Below the pieces are notes generated by a model. The model did no database searches and had not been told where the DNA came from. It worked only from the letters and a program-made list of their open reading frames with translations. This document shows, piece after piece, positions 16,014-24,709 of a DNA stretch of 38,484 nt. The position numbers and the translations under genes are program-made. The stretch lies in the NCBI GenBank assembly GCA_023393065.1, contig JAEWMX010000016.1, positions 1 through 38,484 on the forward strand. The letters are read 5' to 3'. The DNA comes from Bacillota bacterium. GTDB taxonomy: Bacteria > Bacillota_I > Bacilli_A > RFN20 > CAG-826. Each line of letters starts with the position of its first letter. Position 1 is the stretch's first letter.

Positions 16014-18119
16014 ATGAAACTCGTCATCGTCGAATCGCCAAAAAAGAGTGAATCATTCAGCCGATATCTCGGTCCCGGTTTTAATATTTTGGCGACCCAA
16101 GGTCACTTGCGTGACTTGGCGACCTCCGGCAAAGGTGGTCTCGGCATCGATGTCGAAAACAACTTCAAACCTAACTATAAATTGATGCCCAAAAAGAGCG
16201 CGATTTGGGAAAAAATAAGATCTGAGGCTAAAAAAGCTGAAGAAATTTTACTGGCGACCGACCCGGACCGCGAAGGCGAAGCCATCGCTTGGCACTTGGC
16301 CGATATGCTTAAATTGAAAATCGAAAAGACTAAGCGCCTCGAATTTCACGAAATTACCCGCGATTCGATTCAAGCCGCCATTCAAAGTCCTCGCACCATC
16401 GATATGAATCTCGTCAACTCGCAGGAGACGAGGCGTATCTTAGACCGCGTCATCGGTTTTAAACTGTCATCTTTGATGCAGAAAAAATTGCGTTCGCCAT
16501 CTGCCGGACGCGTTCAGTCCGCGACTTTGAAAATTATCACCGATCACGAAAAAGAAATAGCTAAATTCGTTCCCGAAGAATACTGGGAAATTTTGGTCGA
16601 TGTCGAAATATGCGGAAAAATCTACACCCTTAAACTCGCGAAAGCGGGAGGCGTTAACCTCGACTTAAAAGATGAGAAAAGCGCCGCGCAAATTTTTGCT
16701 CAGCTAGGCGATACTTTGACTGTTGACGCAATCATTAAAAAGATTCGTAGCGTTTCGAGCAAACCGCCTTTTAAAACTTCGACCTTGCAGCAAGAAGCAT
16801 CAAATCGCTTTCGCTTTTCGACATCCAAAACAGCTTCGATTGCCCAAAGTTTATACGAAGGTTTTACCGTCGGTGAAGAACACGTTGGTCTCGTCACTTA
16901 CATTCGCACCGATTCGACGCGTTTAAGCGACACTTATATTCAAAGGGCGCGCAAATATATCACCGAAAATTTTGGCGCTGAATACATCGGCGTCGTCAAA
17001 AAGGAAAAAGCGACACCCCTTGGCCAAGATGCCCACGAGGCAATTCGCCCGACAGCCAATCACCGGACGCCCGAAAGCGTCGCTAAATACTTATCATCAG
17101 ATCAATTGAAACTATATCGCTTAATCTACAACCGCGCCTTGGCCTCTTTGATGACAGATGCCAAAGAAGAAATTTCGACCGCCATATTAAAAAGCGGACA
17201 ATTAGAATTCAAGCTCGACAGCAAGAAGGTCCTTTTTGATGGTCATCGCCGTCTTTATGAAGATGAGGAAACTGATATCATCTGCACCCCACTCATGCAA
17301 AAAGGCACCAGTTTTAAGATACTTAAGAAACAAAAAGTGCAAAAATTCACAACGCCACCCGCTCGTTATAGCGAAGCTAAAGTCGTGCAGCTCATGGAAG
17401 AAGCCGGCATCGGACGACCATCGACCTATGCTTCGACAATCAAACTTTTGCTCACCAGAAAATATATCGAGATGAGCAAAGAAGGCATTCGCGCGACCGA
17501 ACAAGGCATCAAGACGGCGACGGTCATCGCTAAATATTTTCCGGAATTCGCCGATTTAAAATACACGGCAAAAATGGAATCAGAACTCGATCAAATTCAG
17601 TTTGGAAAGATTAAGCATCTTGAAATGCTTTCAAATTTCTATGGTCCGTTTGAACAAAAAGTCCAACAAGTGTATCAAGCGATGTACAAAGAACCGGAAG
17701 AAGAGACAGGTGAATCTTGTCCAAAATGCGGCAGCCCGCTCGTCGTGAAAAAAAGCCGACATGGCACATTCATTGCTTGCAGTTCATATCCGACATGCAA
17801 ATACATTAAAAAACCCGAGCCGGTTGCGCCTGACTATATTGGCGAAGATTGCCCGGTTTGCGGAAAGCCTCTCCTGCGTCGGAAATACGGGAAAAATAAA
17901 TCATTTATCGCTTGTAGCGGATATCCTTCTTGCACTTATTCACGAAATGACAAATCGAAAGCGGTGACCCATCACACTCATCCTCACGACCACGAAGAAG
18001 AAGTGGTCGGATTATGTCCCAAATGCGGTGGTGACCTAAAGGTTCGAACCTATCGCGGTAAAAAATTCATCGGTTGCAGCAACTACCCGAAGTGCGCTTA
18101 TAGCAAAAACTACAAATAA
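16014..18119 (+). CDS. topA: DNA topoisomerase I
   Basis: The 701-residue type IA topoisomerase relaxes negative supercoils. The Toprim domain opens with LVIVESPKKSES and contains the acidic motif DPDREGEAIAWH. The catalytic tyrosine is in LVTYIRTDSTR (about residue 298). The C-terminal part has three four-cysteine zinc-binding modules, each starting CPKCG or CPVCG and ending in an SYPTC/GYPSC/NYPKC-type knuckle, with a His-rich linker (HHTHPHDH) before the last. Length is normal for Bacilli. It has its own near-consensus promoter and terminator. Confidence 0.97.
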   Translation: MKLVIVESPKKSESFSRYLGPGFNILATQGHLRDLATSGKGGLGIDVENNFKPNYKLMPKKSAIWEKIRSEAKKAEEILLATDPDREGEAIAWHLADMLKLKIEKTKRLEFHEITRDSIQAAIQSPRTIDMNLVNSQETRRILDRVIGFKLSSLMQKKLRSPSAGRVQSATLKIITDHEKEIAKFVPEEYWEILVDVEICGKIYTLKLAKAGGVNLDLKDEKSAAQIFAQLGDTLTVDAIIKKIRSVSSKPPFKTSTLQQEASNRFRFSTSKTASIAQSLYEGFTVGEEHVGLVTYIRTDSTRLSDTYIQRARKYITENFGAEYIGVVKKEKATPLGQDAHEAIRPTANHRTPESVAKYLSSDQLKLYRLIYNRALASLMTDAKEEISTAILKSGQLEFKLDSKKVLFDGHRRLYEDEETDIICTPLMQKGTSFKILKKQKVQKFTTPPARYSEAKVVQLMEEAGIGRPSTYASTIKLLLTRKYIEMSKEGIRATEQGIKTATVIAKYFPEFADLKYTAKMESELDQIQFGKIKHLEMLSNFYGPFEQKVQQVYQAMYKEPEEETGESCPKCGSPLVVKKSRHGTFIACSSYPTCKYIKKPEPVAPDYIGEDCPVCGKPLLRRKYGKNKSFIACSGYPSCTYSRNDKSKAVTHHTHPHDHEEEVVGLCPKCGGDLKVRTYRGKKFIGCSNYPKCAYSKNYK

Positions 18120-18128
18120 AATGAAAGA

Positions 18129-18154
18129 GCAGATGGAGGCAACCATCTGCTTTT
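18129..18154 (+). terminator. Intrinsic terminator after topA
   Basis: GCAGATGG (18129-18136), six-base loop, CCATCTGC (18143-18150), then TTTT. It ends a few bases before the -10 of trmFO. Confidence 0.85.
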
Positions 18155-18158
18155 GCTA

Positions 18159-18170
18159 TATAATAGACAC
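18159..18170 (+). promoter_or_regulatory. -10 element predicting leaderless trmFO
   Basis: TATAAT (18159-18164), six bases, then ATG at 18171. Standard spacing puts +1 on the start codon. The -35 region falls in the topA terminator and is not consensus. Confidence 0.6.
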
Positions 18171-19454
18171 ATGGGAAAAATCAATGTCATCGGAGCAGGT
18201 CTAGCCGGCGTCGAAGCCGCTTTTTATCTCGCCGAAAAAGACCATGAAGTTCATCTCTTTGAAAAGCGTCCCGAACACATGACCCCCGCTCATCAAAGCG
18301 GCTTATTTGCCGAATTGGTCTGCTCAAATTCGCTTAAGAGCAACCGCCTCGACAATGCCTGTGGCCTCCTCAAAGAAGAGATGCGAATCATGCGCTCCCT
18401 GACGATGGAAGCCGCCACCTCGTCGCAAGTTCCAAGCGGTAATGCCCTCAGTGTTGATCGTGAGTTATTTGCACAGATAATAACAGAAAAAATACGGCAA
18501 AAACCGAATATTTTTATTCATAAAGCGGATGTAAAATCGTTGACGGATGAGTTGACTATCCTCGCTACCGGACCTTTGACAAGCGATGAAATGGTCTTAG
18601 AATTAGTCCGGATTATCGGAACTGAGGCCCTGTCGTTTTATGACGCCAGCGCCCCGATTATCAGCAGAGACAGCGTCGATATGAGCATCGCCTACTATAA
18701 ATCCCGTTACGAGCAAGGAGACGATAGCTATCTCAATTGCCCGTTCGATAAGCAGAACTATTATCGCTTCGTTGAAGAATTAAGCAAGGCCGAAACGGTT
18801 AAACTGCACGCTTTTGAAAGCCAATATTTTGAGGGCTGCCTGCCGATCGAGGTTCTTGCCAAGAGAGGCATCGACACACTTCGCTATGGACCTTTAAAAC
18901 CAAAAGGCCTCGCACTAGATCGCCAGAAGCCTCCCTATGCCGTCGTCCAACTCCGTCAAGACAACCTCATCGGCAGCCTCTATAACATCGTCGGCTTTCA
19001 GACTAATCTCACCTATCGCGAGCAAGAGCGCGTCTTTCGTCTGATTCCCGGTCTTCAAAACGCCGAGTTTGTCCGCTTTGGGCTCATGCATCGCAACACC
19101 TATATCAATAGCCCGGCAGTGCTTGATGAACATCTTGCTATAAAGAACAAAAACAATGTTATCGTCGCCGGACAACTTTCTGGGGTCGAAGGCTATGTCG
19201 AAAGCGCCGCGACAGGAATTATCGCTGGCATAATTGCCAATCGCCTCCTCGCTGCTAAAAAGCCTATTTTGCCGCCGACGTCGACGATAGTCGGCTCGCT
19301 CATTCGCTATGTCACGAAAGCCAACCCCTTAGATTTTTCGCCGATGAATGCCAATTTTGGGATCCTCGAAAATGCCAATAAACATCACCGCGAAAACGAC
19401 ATCGCGCGTTCGCTTGTCGATATCGAAAAATATTGGAAGGAAGCCAATGAATAA
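18171..19454 (+). CDS. trmFO: Methylenetetrahydrofolate-tRNA-(uracil-54) methyltransferase TrmFO
   Basis: This FAD- and folate-dependent enzyme makes T54 in tRNA in most Bacillota. With the start at 18171 the protein has 427 residues and begins with the FAD-binding GAGLAGVEAA. The family segment FAELVCSNSLKSNRLDNACG contains conserved Cys residues used in catalysis. The C-terminal FAD region is GQLSGVEGYVESAATG. The ORF can be opened at 18153, but that upstream ATT-like start adds six non-conserved residues and lies across the -10. It overlaps xerC by 8 nt. Confidence 0.95.
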   Translation: MGKINVIGAGLAGVEAAFYLAEKDHEVHLFEKRPEHMTPAHQSGLFAELVCSNSLKSNRLDNACGLLKEEMRIMRSLTMEAATSSQVPSGNALSVDRELFAQIITEKIRQKPNIFIHKADVKSLTDELTILATGPLTSDEMVLELVRIIGTEALSFYDASAPIISRDSVDMSIAYYKSRYEQGDDSYLNCPFDKQNYYRFVEELSKAETVKLHAFESQYFEGCLPIEVLAKRGIDTLRYGPLKPKGLALDRQKPPYAVVQLRQDNLIGSLYNIVGFQTNLTYREQERVFRLIPGLQNAEFVRFGLMHRNTYINSPAVLDEHLAIKNKNNVIVAGQLSGVEGYVESAATGIIAGIIANRLLAAKKPILPPTSTIVGSLIRYVTKANPLDFSPMNANFGILENANKHHRENDIARSLVDIEKYWKEANE

Positions 19455-20355
19455 GCAGACGCAAGAATTTATCGACCATTTGCGCGATGAGAGACTTTTT
19501 TCGGAGCGAACAATCGCCTCCTATCGGAGCGATATCGATAAGTTTTACAAATATCTTCATCAAGAAGGTCTCGGGGCTGATCAAGTCGATTCCGGAGTAA
19601 TTCGCAATTTTTTGACGGTTGAACTCCAAAACGGCATATCAAAACGCTCTTGCGCGAGGCGCATCGCCGCCCTTCGCCACCATTTTGAATTCATGAAGAA
19701 CAAAAAATATCTCCCTCGCAATCCTTTTGCTTTTATCCAGACGCCCAAAAAAGACATTCGCTACCCTCAGACCTTATATCTTGAACAAGTTGAAAATCTC
19801 ATTTTGGAAAACAGCAAGCGCAAGGATTTTTTGGCCCCTCGCGATACTGCCATCATCGAACTTCTCTACGCCTCGGGAATGCGAGCTGAAGAACTGATTA
19901 ATGTCAAGTTGGCGGATATCGATTTTCGCACTCGGGCCATTCGCGTCATCGGCAAGGGAAAAAAAGAGAGAATCGTACCTTTTTCGATTAACGCGAAAGA
20001 AGCATTGGAAAACTATCGAGACACAACACGGGAAAACCTTTTTGTCAAAGATGAATTACTTCGCGATATCCGCTTCTTTTTTCTTAATTCTCAGGGGCGA
20101 AAACTCACGACTAGAGGTCTTGAATACATCCTTAAAGAGATAGAGAAAAAGACCGGTCTTTACCTCGGCCTTCATCCCCACTTATTACGGCATTCCTTTG
20201 CCACCCATCTCCTCGAAGGGGGTGCCGATCTCCGCGTCATTCAGGAACTGCTCGGTCACGATAGTCTAAATACGACCCAAGTTTACACTCATGTCTCGCA
20301 AGAGGCGATGAAAAATCAATATCTCTTTTCTCACCCTCGGGCTAAAAAGAAGTAA
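19447..20355 (+). CDS. xerC: Tyrosine recombinase XerC
   Basis: The 302-residue recombinase resolves chromosome dimers at dif sites together with XerD. The N-terminal SAM-like core-binding domain covers residues 1-90. The catalytic domain shows the active-site Arg in SGMRAEEL, Lys in GKGKKERIVP, the HPHLLRHSFATHLLEGG block (His and Arg), LGHDSLNTTQVYTHVS with the second His and the nucleophilic Tyr. The ATG at 19447 overlaps the trmFO stop and follows GGAAGG. The trmFO-xerC order matches Bacillus gid-codV; hslVU and codY do not follow here. XerC versus XerD is decided by context. Confidence 0.92.
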   Translation: MNKQTQEFIDHLRDERLFSERTIASYRSDIDKFYKYLHQEGLGADQVDSGVIRNFLTVELQNGISKRSCARRIAALRHHFEFMKNKKYLPRNPFAFIQTPKKDIRYPQTLYLEQVENLILENSKRKDFLAPRDTAIIELLYASGMRAEELINVKLADIDFRTRAIRVIGKGKKERIVPFSINAKEALENYRDTTRENLFVKDELLRDIRFFFLNSQGRKLTTRGLEYILKEIEKKTGLYLGLHPHLLRHSFATHLLEGGADLRVIQELLGHDSLNTTQVYTHVSQEAMKNQYLFSHPRAKKK

Positions 20356-20372
20356 AAAGACGCTATCTCAGG

Positions 20373-20407
20373 GCTATGATACAAAGTATCATGGCACATT
20401 TTTTCTT
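20373..20407 (+). terminator. Intrinsic terminator after xerC
   Basis: GCTATGATAC (20373-20382), loop AAA, GTATCATGGC (20386-20395) with one G-U pair, followed by ACATTTTTTCT. Confidence 0.8.
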
Positions 20408-20410
20408 TCC

Positions 20411-20440
20411 TTGTCTATGCTGGGGCGCGTGTGTTATAAT
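20411..20440 (+). promoter_or_regulatory. rpsB operon promoter
   Basis: TTGTCT (20411-20416), 18-base spacer, TATAAT (20435-20440); +1 expected near 20447. Confidence 0.75.
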
Positions 20441-20446
20441 AAATCG

Positions 20447-20568
20447 GCTCTCAAAAGAGAGACTACACACACTATGGATTCAACGTCCTAGTCTCATCAC
20501 CGCCACGGGGCACCGATGAGGGATCGTTGTTGGAAGTAGTGGAGGGAAAAACAAATTGGAGGTTCACA
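20447..20568 (+). promoter_or_regulatory. Structured rpsB leader
   Basis: The leader of about 122 nt contains hairpin CTCTC-AAAA-GAGAG (20448-20461) and a second stem CTCATC (20493-20498) / GATGAG (20515-20520) enclosing a GC-rich loop with a small inner CCG/CGG pair. SD TTGGAGG precedes the ATG. Autoregulation by S2 is common in bacteria, but no known motif is recognised here. Confidence 0.45.
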
Positions 20569-21684
20569 ATGAGTGAAGAAGAAAAGGTTGCCGTCGAAGC
20601 AGTAGCGGAAACAGCGCCAAAACAAGAAGATGTCATGAAGATGGTTCTCCATGACGAATCGCAGCCAATCATCACGATGAAGAAGCTGTTAGAGGGCGGT
20701 GTCCACTTCGGCCATCAAACTCGCAAATGGAATCCGAAGATGGCTCGCTACATCTACGGTGCCCGCAATGGTATTTACATCATCGATTTAGCCAAGAGCG
20801 CCGAAGCGATCAGCATCGCTTACAAAGCCTTGTTCGAAATCGTTAGCCAAAACGGCAAAGTTCTCTTTGTCGGCACCAAAAAGCAATGTCAAGAAGCCGT
20901 CACCGAAGAAGCTCTTCGCTCTGGTAGTTTCTATATTACTAACCGCTGGTTAGGCGGAACGCTCACCAACTATAAAACAATCGAAAGTCGCATTCGCTAT
21001 CTCAAACAGTTAGAGGGCAAAGAAGTCGATGGCGTCCTCGAACGCCTTCCTAAAAAAGAAGCCGCTCTCCTACGTAAAGAAAAAGAAAAACTAGCTTATA
21101 CTTTATCGGGCATTAAAGAAATGCGCCGCCTTCCGCAAGCCGTCATCGTCGTCGACCCTGAAGTCGAACGCAATGCCGTCCGCGAAGCGCGCAAACTCAA
21201 GATACCGGTTTTTGGTATCGTCGACACTAATTCTGATCCCGATGTCTTAGATTATCCAATTCCGGCCAACGATGATGCCGTCCGTTCCGTTCGCTTAATC
21301 ATCAGCGTTCTCGCCGATGCCGTCGTCGAAGCCAAGGGAGGAATCCCGGTTGTCGCCTACACCAAAGACGAAGGCGAAGAAGTGACGATGAAAGACGCCA
21401 TTCGCCAAGCTGATAAAGAAAATCAAGAGCGCCTTGCTGCAATTCGCGCCGCCCGCAAGGAGCGTCAGGAAAGATACGAGCGCTATCAAGCTATGCGCGC
21501 CGCCAAACGCGAAGACTACAACCGCGATCGCAAACCAGAAGTTGAAGAAGAAGCAGCTGAAGCTCCAGCCGCTGAAGTAAAAGCCGAAGCCGAAGTCAAG
21601 GTCGAAGAACCAAAACCGGTTAAAAAAGTGACCAAAAAAGCAGCTCCTAAAGCTGAAGAACCCGATAATACGGAGGAGAAATAA
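20569..21684 (+). CDS. rpsB: 30S ribosomal protein S2 with long terminal extensions
   Basis: With the start at 20569 (after GGAGG) the protein has 371 residues; ordinary S2 has about 230-260. The core begins near residue 36 with ITMKKLLEGGVHFGHQTRKW and includes LFVGTKKQCQEAV, NRWLGGTLTNY and VVDPEVERNAVREA. An acidic N-terminal extension of about 35 residues precedes it. A C-terminal tail of about 110 residues follows: first an Arg/Glu-rich helix (RAARKERQERYERYQ), then an Ala/Glu/Lys/Pro low-complexity stretch ending EEPDNTEEK. The upstream start at 20527 would add 14 residues across the SD and is rejected. Confidence 0.96.
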   Translation: MSEEEKVAVEAVAETAPKQEDVMKMVLHDESQPIITMKKLLEGGVHFGHQTRKWNPKMARYIYGARNGIYIIDLAKSAEAISIAYKALFEIVSQNGKVLFVGTKKQCQEAVTEEALRSGSFYITNRWLGGTLTNYKTIESRIRYLKQLEGKEVDGVLERLPKKEAALLRKEKEKLAYTLSGIKEMRRLPQAVIVVDPEVERNAVREARKLKIPVFGIVDTNSDPDVLDYPIPANDDAVRSVRLIISVLADAVVEAKGGIPVVAYTKDEGEEVTMKDAIRQADKENQERLAAIRAARKERQERYERYQAMRAAKREDYNRDRKPEVEEEAAEAPAAEVKAEAEVKVEEPKPVKKVTKKAAPKAEEPDNTEEK

Positions 21685-22562
21685 TGGCCTCAAACAACCT
21701 AATTGAATTAATTAAAGTCCTTCGTGAACGCACTGGCGCAGGCATGATGGATTGCAAAAAAGCTCTTGAAGAAAATAACCTCGATGTCGAAAAAGCCATC
21801 GACTGGCTCCGCGAAAAAGGCATTGCTAAAGCTGCCAAAAAAGCAAGCCGCATCGCCGCCGAAGGATTGACTAAAGTACGCGTCTGCGAAGGATGTGGCA
21901 AAGGCATCGTCCTCGAAGTAAACTGCGAAACCGACTTTGTCGCCCGCGGCGATAAATTCATCGCTCTCGTCGACAATCTCGCCCAAGAGACGCTCCACGA
22001 AGAGCCGGCGGATATCGATGCCGCTCGCGTCTTGGTGGCACAGCATCTCACCGACGCAGCAGTCGCATTAGGCGAAAAACTCGACTACCGCCGTTTTGAA
22101 ATTCTCAAGGCAGCGGATGGTCAGGGACTCAGCTCATACATTCATATGAATGGCAAGATTTCCGTCCTCGTCTTGCTTGCCAAAGATGACGCTGAACTCG
22201 GCAAAGGCTTAGCGATGCATATCGCCGCTAACAATCCGACTTATGTCAGCAAAGATGAAATTCCCGCCGATGTCATCGAACACGAAAAGAATATCGCTCG
22301 CGAATTAGCTAAATCCGACGAGAAATTAGCGAGCAAGCCTGCCAATATTCTCGATGGTATCATCCTCGGAAAAGTTAACAAATTATTAAGCGAGACAACA
22401 CTTGTCGAACAGACTTATTTGCTCGATGGTGAAAAAAGCGTCGCCGAGGTATTGAAAGCCAAAGGCAATAAAGTTCTTAAATTCGTTCGCTTCCAAGTCG
22501 GAGAAGGCATTGAGAAGAAATGCTGTGACTTCGCTGAAGAAGTGATGAGTCAAGTGAAATAA
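21684..22562 (+). CDS. tsf: Translation elongation factor Ts
   Basis: The 292-residue EF-Ts is the nucleotide exchange factor for EF-Tu. The N-terminal UBA-like domain is followed by the signatures RTGAGMMDCKKALEE and EVNCETDFVARG (TDFV contacts EF-Tu). The start overlaps the rpsB stop (TAATG) and has GGAGGAG upstream. Length is typical for Bacilli. A terminator follows, so pyrH is expressed either by read-through or its own promoter. Confidence 0.98.
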   Translation: MASNNLIELIKVLRERTGAGMMDCKKALEENNLDVEKAIDWLREKGIAKAAKKASRIAAEGLTKVRVCEGCGKGIVLEVNCETDFVARGDKFIALVDNLAQETLHEEPADIDAARVLVAQHLTDAAVALGEKLDYRRFEILKAADGQGLSSYIHMNGKISVLVLLAKDDAELGKGLAMHIAANNPTYVSKDEIPADVIEHEKNIARELAKSDEKLASKPANILDGIILGKVNKLLSETTLVEQTYLLDGEKSVAEVLKAKGNKVLKFVRFQVGEGIEKKCCDFAEEVMSQVK

Positions 22563-22583
22563 CACTCTTTAAGAGTGTTTTTT
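22561..22583 (+). terminator. Terminator or attenuator between tsf and pyrH
   Basis: AACACTC (22561-22567), loop TTTAA, GAGTGTT (22573-22579), then T run. It lies within the operon, 15 nt before pyrH, and could lower pyrH expression relative to tsf. Confidence 0.85.
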
Positions 22584-22597
22584 CTTAAGGAGATCTT

Positions 22598-23317
22598 ATG
22601 ATAAACTACAAACGAATCCTGCTTAAATTATCGGGAGAAGCCTTATCTGACAATCGGCAGAAGCTCATTCTCGACGCTAAGCATATAGACATCGTCGCCA
22701 CGGCGATCAAGTCGATGTATGAGCAAGGCGTGCAAATCGCCATCGTCGTCGGAGCCGGTAACATATGGCGCGGTAAACTCGCCGAGCAAATCGGCATCGA
22801 AAGAAGCACGGCCGACTACATGGGCATGCTCGGTACGATCATCAATGCTCTCGCTCTTCAAAGCGCGATCGAAAAAACCGGTCTTGAATGCCGTGTCATG
22901 TCGGCGATTGAAGTCAAGGCCGTCAGCGAGCCATACATTAAAAAAAGAGCGATTTCCCACATGGAAAAAGGCCGCGTCGTCATCTTTGGCGGCGGGACCG
23001 GAAATCCCTTCTTTACGACCGATACGACCGCGACATTACGAGCCATTGAAGTTGAAGCAGATGCTATCCTGATGGCCAAGAATGGCGTCGATGGCGTCTA
23101 TGATGATGATCCTCGCACGAACAAAGACGCAAACTTTATTCCAGAAATCACCTTTGGTGAGCTCCTGACGAGAAACCTGCAAGTCATGGACCAGACGGCT
23201 GTCAGCATGATACAATATGAAAATATTATCGTTCATGTGTTTAATATGAACGACACGAGCAATTTCCTCCGCGTTCTCAACGGAGAAAAAATCGGCACAA
23301 TCGTCAAGAAAGGATAA
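22598..23317 (+). CDS. pyrH: UMP kinase
   Basis: The 239-residue amino-acid-kinase-family enzyme phosphorylates UMP to UDP and is usually allosteric. Motifs are RILLKLSGEAL, VVGAGNIWRG, ADYMGMLGTIINAL, FGGGTGNPFFTTDT and KNGVDGVYDDDPR. The SD is AAGGAG. It follows the canonical rpsB-tsf-pyrH-frr order. Confidence 0.98.
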   Translation: MINYKRILLKLSGEALSDNRQKLILDAKHIDIVATAIKSMYEQGVQIAIVVGAGNIWRGKLAEQIGIERSTADYMGMLGTIINALALQSAIEKTGLECRVMSAIEVKAVSEPYIKKRAISHMEKGRVVIFGGGTGNPFFTTDTTATLRAIEVEADAILMAKNGVDGVYDDDPRTNKDANFIPEITFGELLTRNLQVMDQTAVSMIQYENIIVHVFNMNDTSNFLRVLNGEKIGTIVKKG

Positions 23318-23322
23318 ATAAT

Positions 23323-23868
23323 ATGGATGAACTAGCCCTTGAAGCCCTCGATAAGATGGAGAAGACGATTCAAGTCTTCAAAGCTAACCTCAACACATTG
23401 CGCACCGGACGTGCCAACGCCGCCCTCCTCGATCGCATCGAGGTCGAGTATTACGGCGATAAAATCCTCATCGGCCAGATCGCTTCCATCTCCATTCCCG
23501 AACCGCGGCAACTGTTGATTAAGCCTTATGATCGCGGTGATCTTCGCTCGATCGTCTCGGCGATTAACGCCAGTGATTTAAGTATTAATCCGCTTGTCGA
23601 CGCCGATCAAATTCGCCTGATTATTCCGGCCCTCACCGAAGAGACGCGCCGCGACTTGGTCAAGCGCGCAAAAATTTATGCCGAAGAGGCAAAAGTCGCC
23701 GTGCGCAATATCCGTCGCGAATACGTCGATTTCGTCAAGAGTTCAGAGGATTACAGCGACGATTTGAAGAAACGCATCGAAAACGAAGTGCAAAAAGTGA
23801 CGGATGAATCAAACAAAAAAATTGAAGAAGTCCTGACCGGAAAAGAAAAAGAAATCATGTCGATATAG
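23323..23868 (+). CDS. frr: Ribosome recycling factor
   Basis: The 181-residue RRF splits post-termination ribosomes together with EF-G. It is recognised by LRTGRANAALLDRIEVEYYG, ISIPEPRQLLIKPYD, LIIPALTEETRRDLVK and RNIRRE. It is full length, 5 nt after pyrH, and followed by a terminator that starts at its stop codon. Confidence 0.98.
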   Translation: MDELALEALDKMEKTIQVFKANLNTLRTGRANAALLDRIEVEYYGDKILIGQIASISIPEPRQLLIKPYDRGDLRSIVSAINASDLSINPLVDADQIRLIIPALTEETRRDLVKRAKIYAEEAKVAVRNIRREYVDFVKSSEDYSDDLKKRIENEVQKVTDESNKKIEEVLTGKEKEIMSI

Positions 23869-23896
23869 GGCGGGTAATCCGCTCTTTCTTTTTTAT
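23867..23896 (+). terminator. Intrinsic terminator after frr
   Basis: AGGGCGGG (23867-23874) pairs with TCCGCTCT (23878-23885), including two G-U pairs, followed by TTCTTTTTT. The left arm begins in the frr stop codon. Confidence 0.8.
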
Positions 23897-23944
23897 ACAA
23901 AAAGATTTCGCCGATTGATTCTTTTATAGTGCGCCTGCACAATG

Positions 23945-23956
23945 TATACTATTTGT
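23945..23956 (+). promoter_or_regulatory. -10 element predicting leaderless uppS
   Basis: TATACT (23945-23950), six bases, ATG at 23957. No SD lies before either possible ATG (23942 or 23957). An alternative -10, TATAGT (23925-23930), would give a 20-nt leader without SD. The -35 region is weak. Confidence 0.5.
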
Positions 23957-24709
23957 ATGGTTGCGGCTCAAGAAAAAGAACAGCAAAAAGCCTTTAAATT
24001 GCAAAAATCGATATCGCATGTGGCTTTTATCATGGATGGCAATGGGCGTTGGGCCCAAGCTCGCGGTCTACCGCGCCACATCGGTCACAAGGAGGCTTGT
24101 GAGCGCATCATCGATGTTCTCAACGCTTGCATGGAATTTGAGATTCGCGTCATCTCTTTATATGCCTTTTCAACCGAAAATTGGAAGCGGCCAAAAGCTG
24201 AGATTAACCACCTTTTTAATTACCTTGAATTATTCTTCAAGCGCGAATTGGCAACGCTCATCCGCGACGGTGTCCAAGTCATGGTTTCCGGAGATGTGAG
24301 CCGCCTTCCTCTCAAGACGCAGAAGACGATCGCCGATGCGATTGAAGCCACAAAGCACTTGACAAGGCACGTGATGAATATCTGCCTTAACTATGGCGGA
24401 CAACAAGAAATCGTTCGAGCGACAAAACTAATCGCCAATAAAGTCGCCAAAGGCGAAATTAAAACCGAAGACATCAACGAAGAGACCTTTTCCCAACATT
24501 TATATACCTCTCATCTCCCCCCTGTCGATTTGATGATTCGCACGAGCGGCGAATATCGCCTATCTAATTATTTGCTCTGGCAAAACGCCTATGCTGAATT
24601 TATTTTTCCGAAAGTGCATTGGCCCGATTTTGACCGCGAAGCGCTCATCGCTTGCCTCAAAGAATTTGAAAGCCGAAACCGCCGTTTTGGGGGACTGAAA
24701 AATGAATAA
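23957..24709 (+). CDS. uppS: Isoprenyl (undecaprenyl) diphosphate synthase
   Basis: This cis-prenyltransferase makes undecaprenyl diphosphate, the lipid carrier for wall and surface polymers. With the start at 23957 it has 250 residues. Motifs are HVAFIMDGNGRWAQ (catalytic Asp), RHIGHKEACERI, YAFSTENWKRP, LNYGGQQEIV and DLMIRTSGEYRLSNYLLWQ. An ORF start at 23942 exists, but that ATG overlaps the -10. It overlaps cdsA by 8 nt in the conserved uppS-cdsA-dxr-rseP run. A uppS gene does not prove a peptidoglycan wall. Confidence 0.96.
   Translation: MVAAQEKEQQKAFKLQKSISHVAFIMDGNGRWAQARGLPRHIGHKEACERIIDVLNACMEFEIRVISLYAFSTENWKRPKAEINHLFNYLELFFKRELATLIRDGVQVMVSGDVSRLPLKTQKTIADAIEATKHLTRHVMNICLNYGGQQEIVRATKLIANKVAKGEIKTEDINEETFSQHLYTSHLPPVDLMIRTSGEYRLSNYLLWQNAYAEFIFPKVHWPDFDREALIACLKEFESRNRRFGGLKNE

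Noticed and set aside
19447..20355. XerC as a mobile-element integrase
   Set aside because: It overlaps trmFO, as in the conserved Bacilli operon, and no attachment-site repeats flank it.
21295..22051. Long minus-strand open frames opposite rpsB and tsf (112 to 134 codons)
   Set aside because: They mirror strongly biased codons of rpsB and tsf, are rich in Phe and Ser as expected for such mirrors, and lack SDs.
22719..23072. Plus-strand alternative frame of 117 codons within pyrH
   Set aside because: It lies entirely inside pyrH in another frame, and pyrH is complete and canonical.
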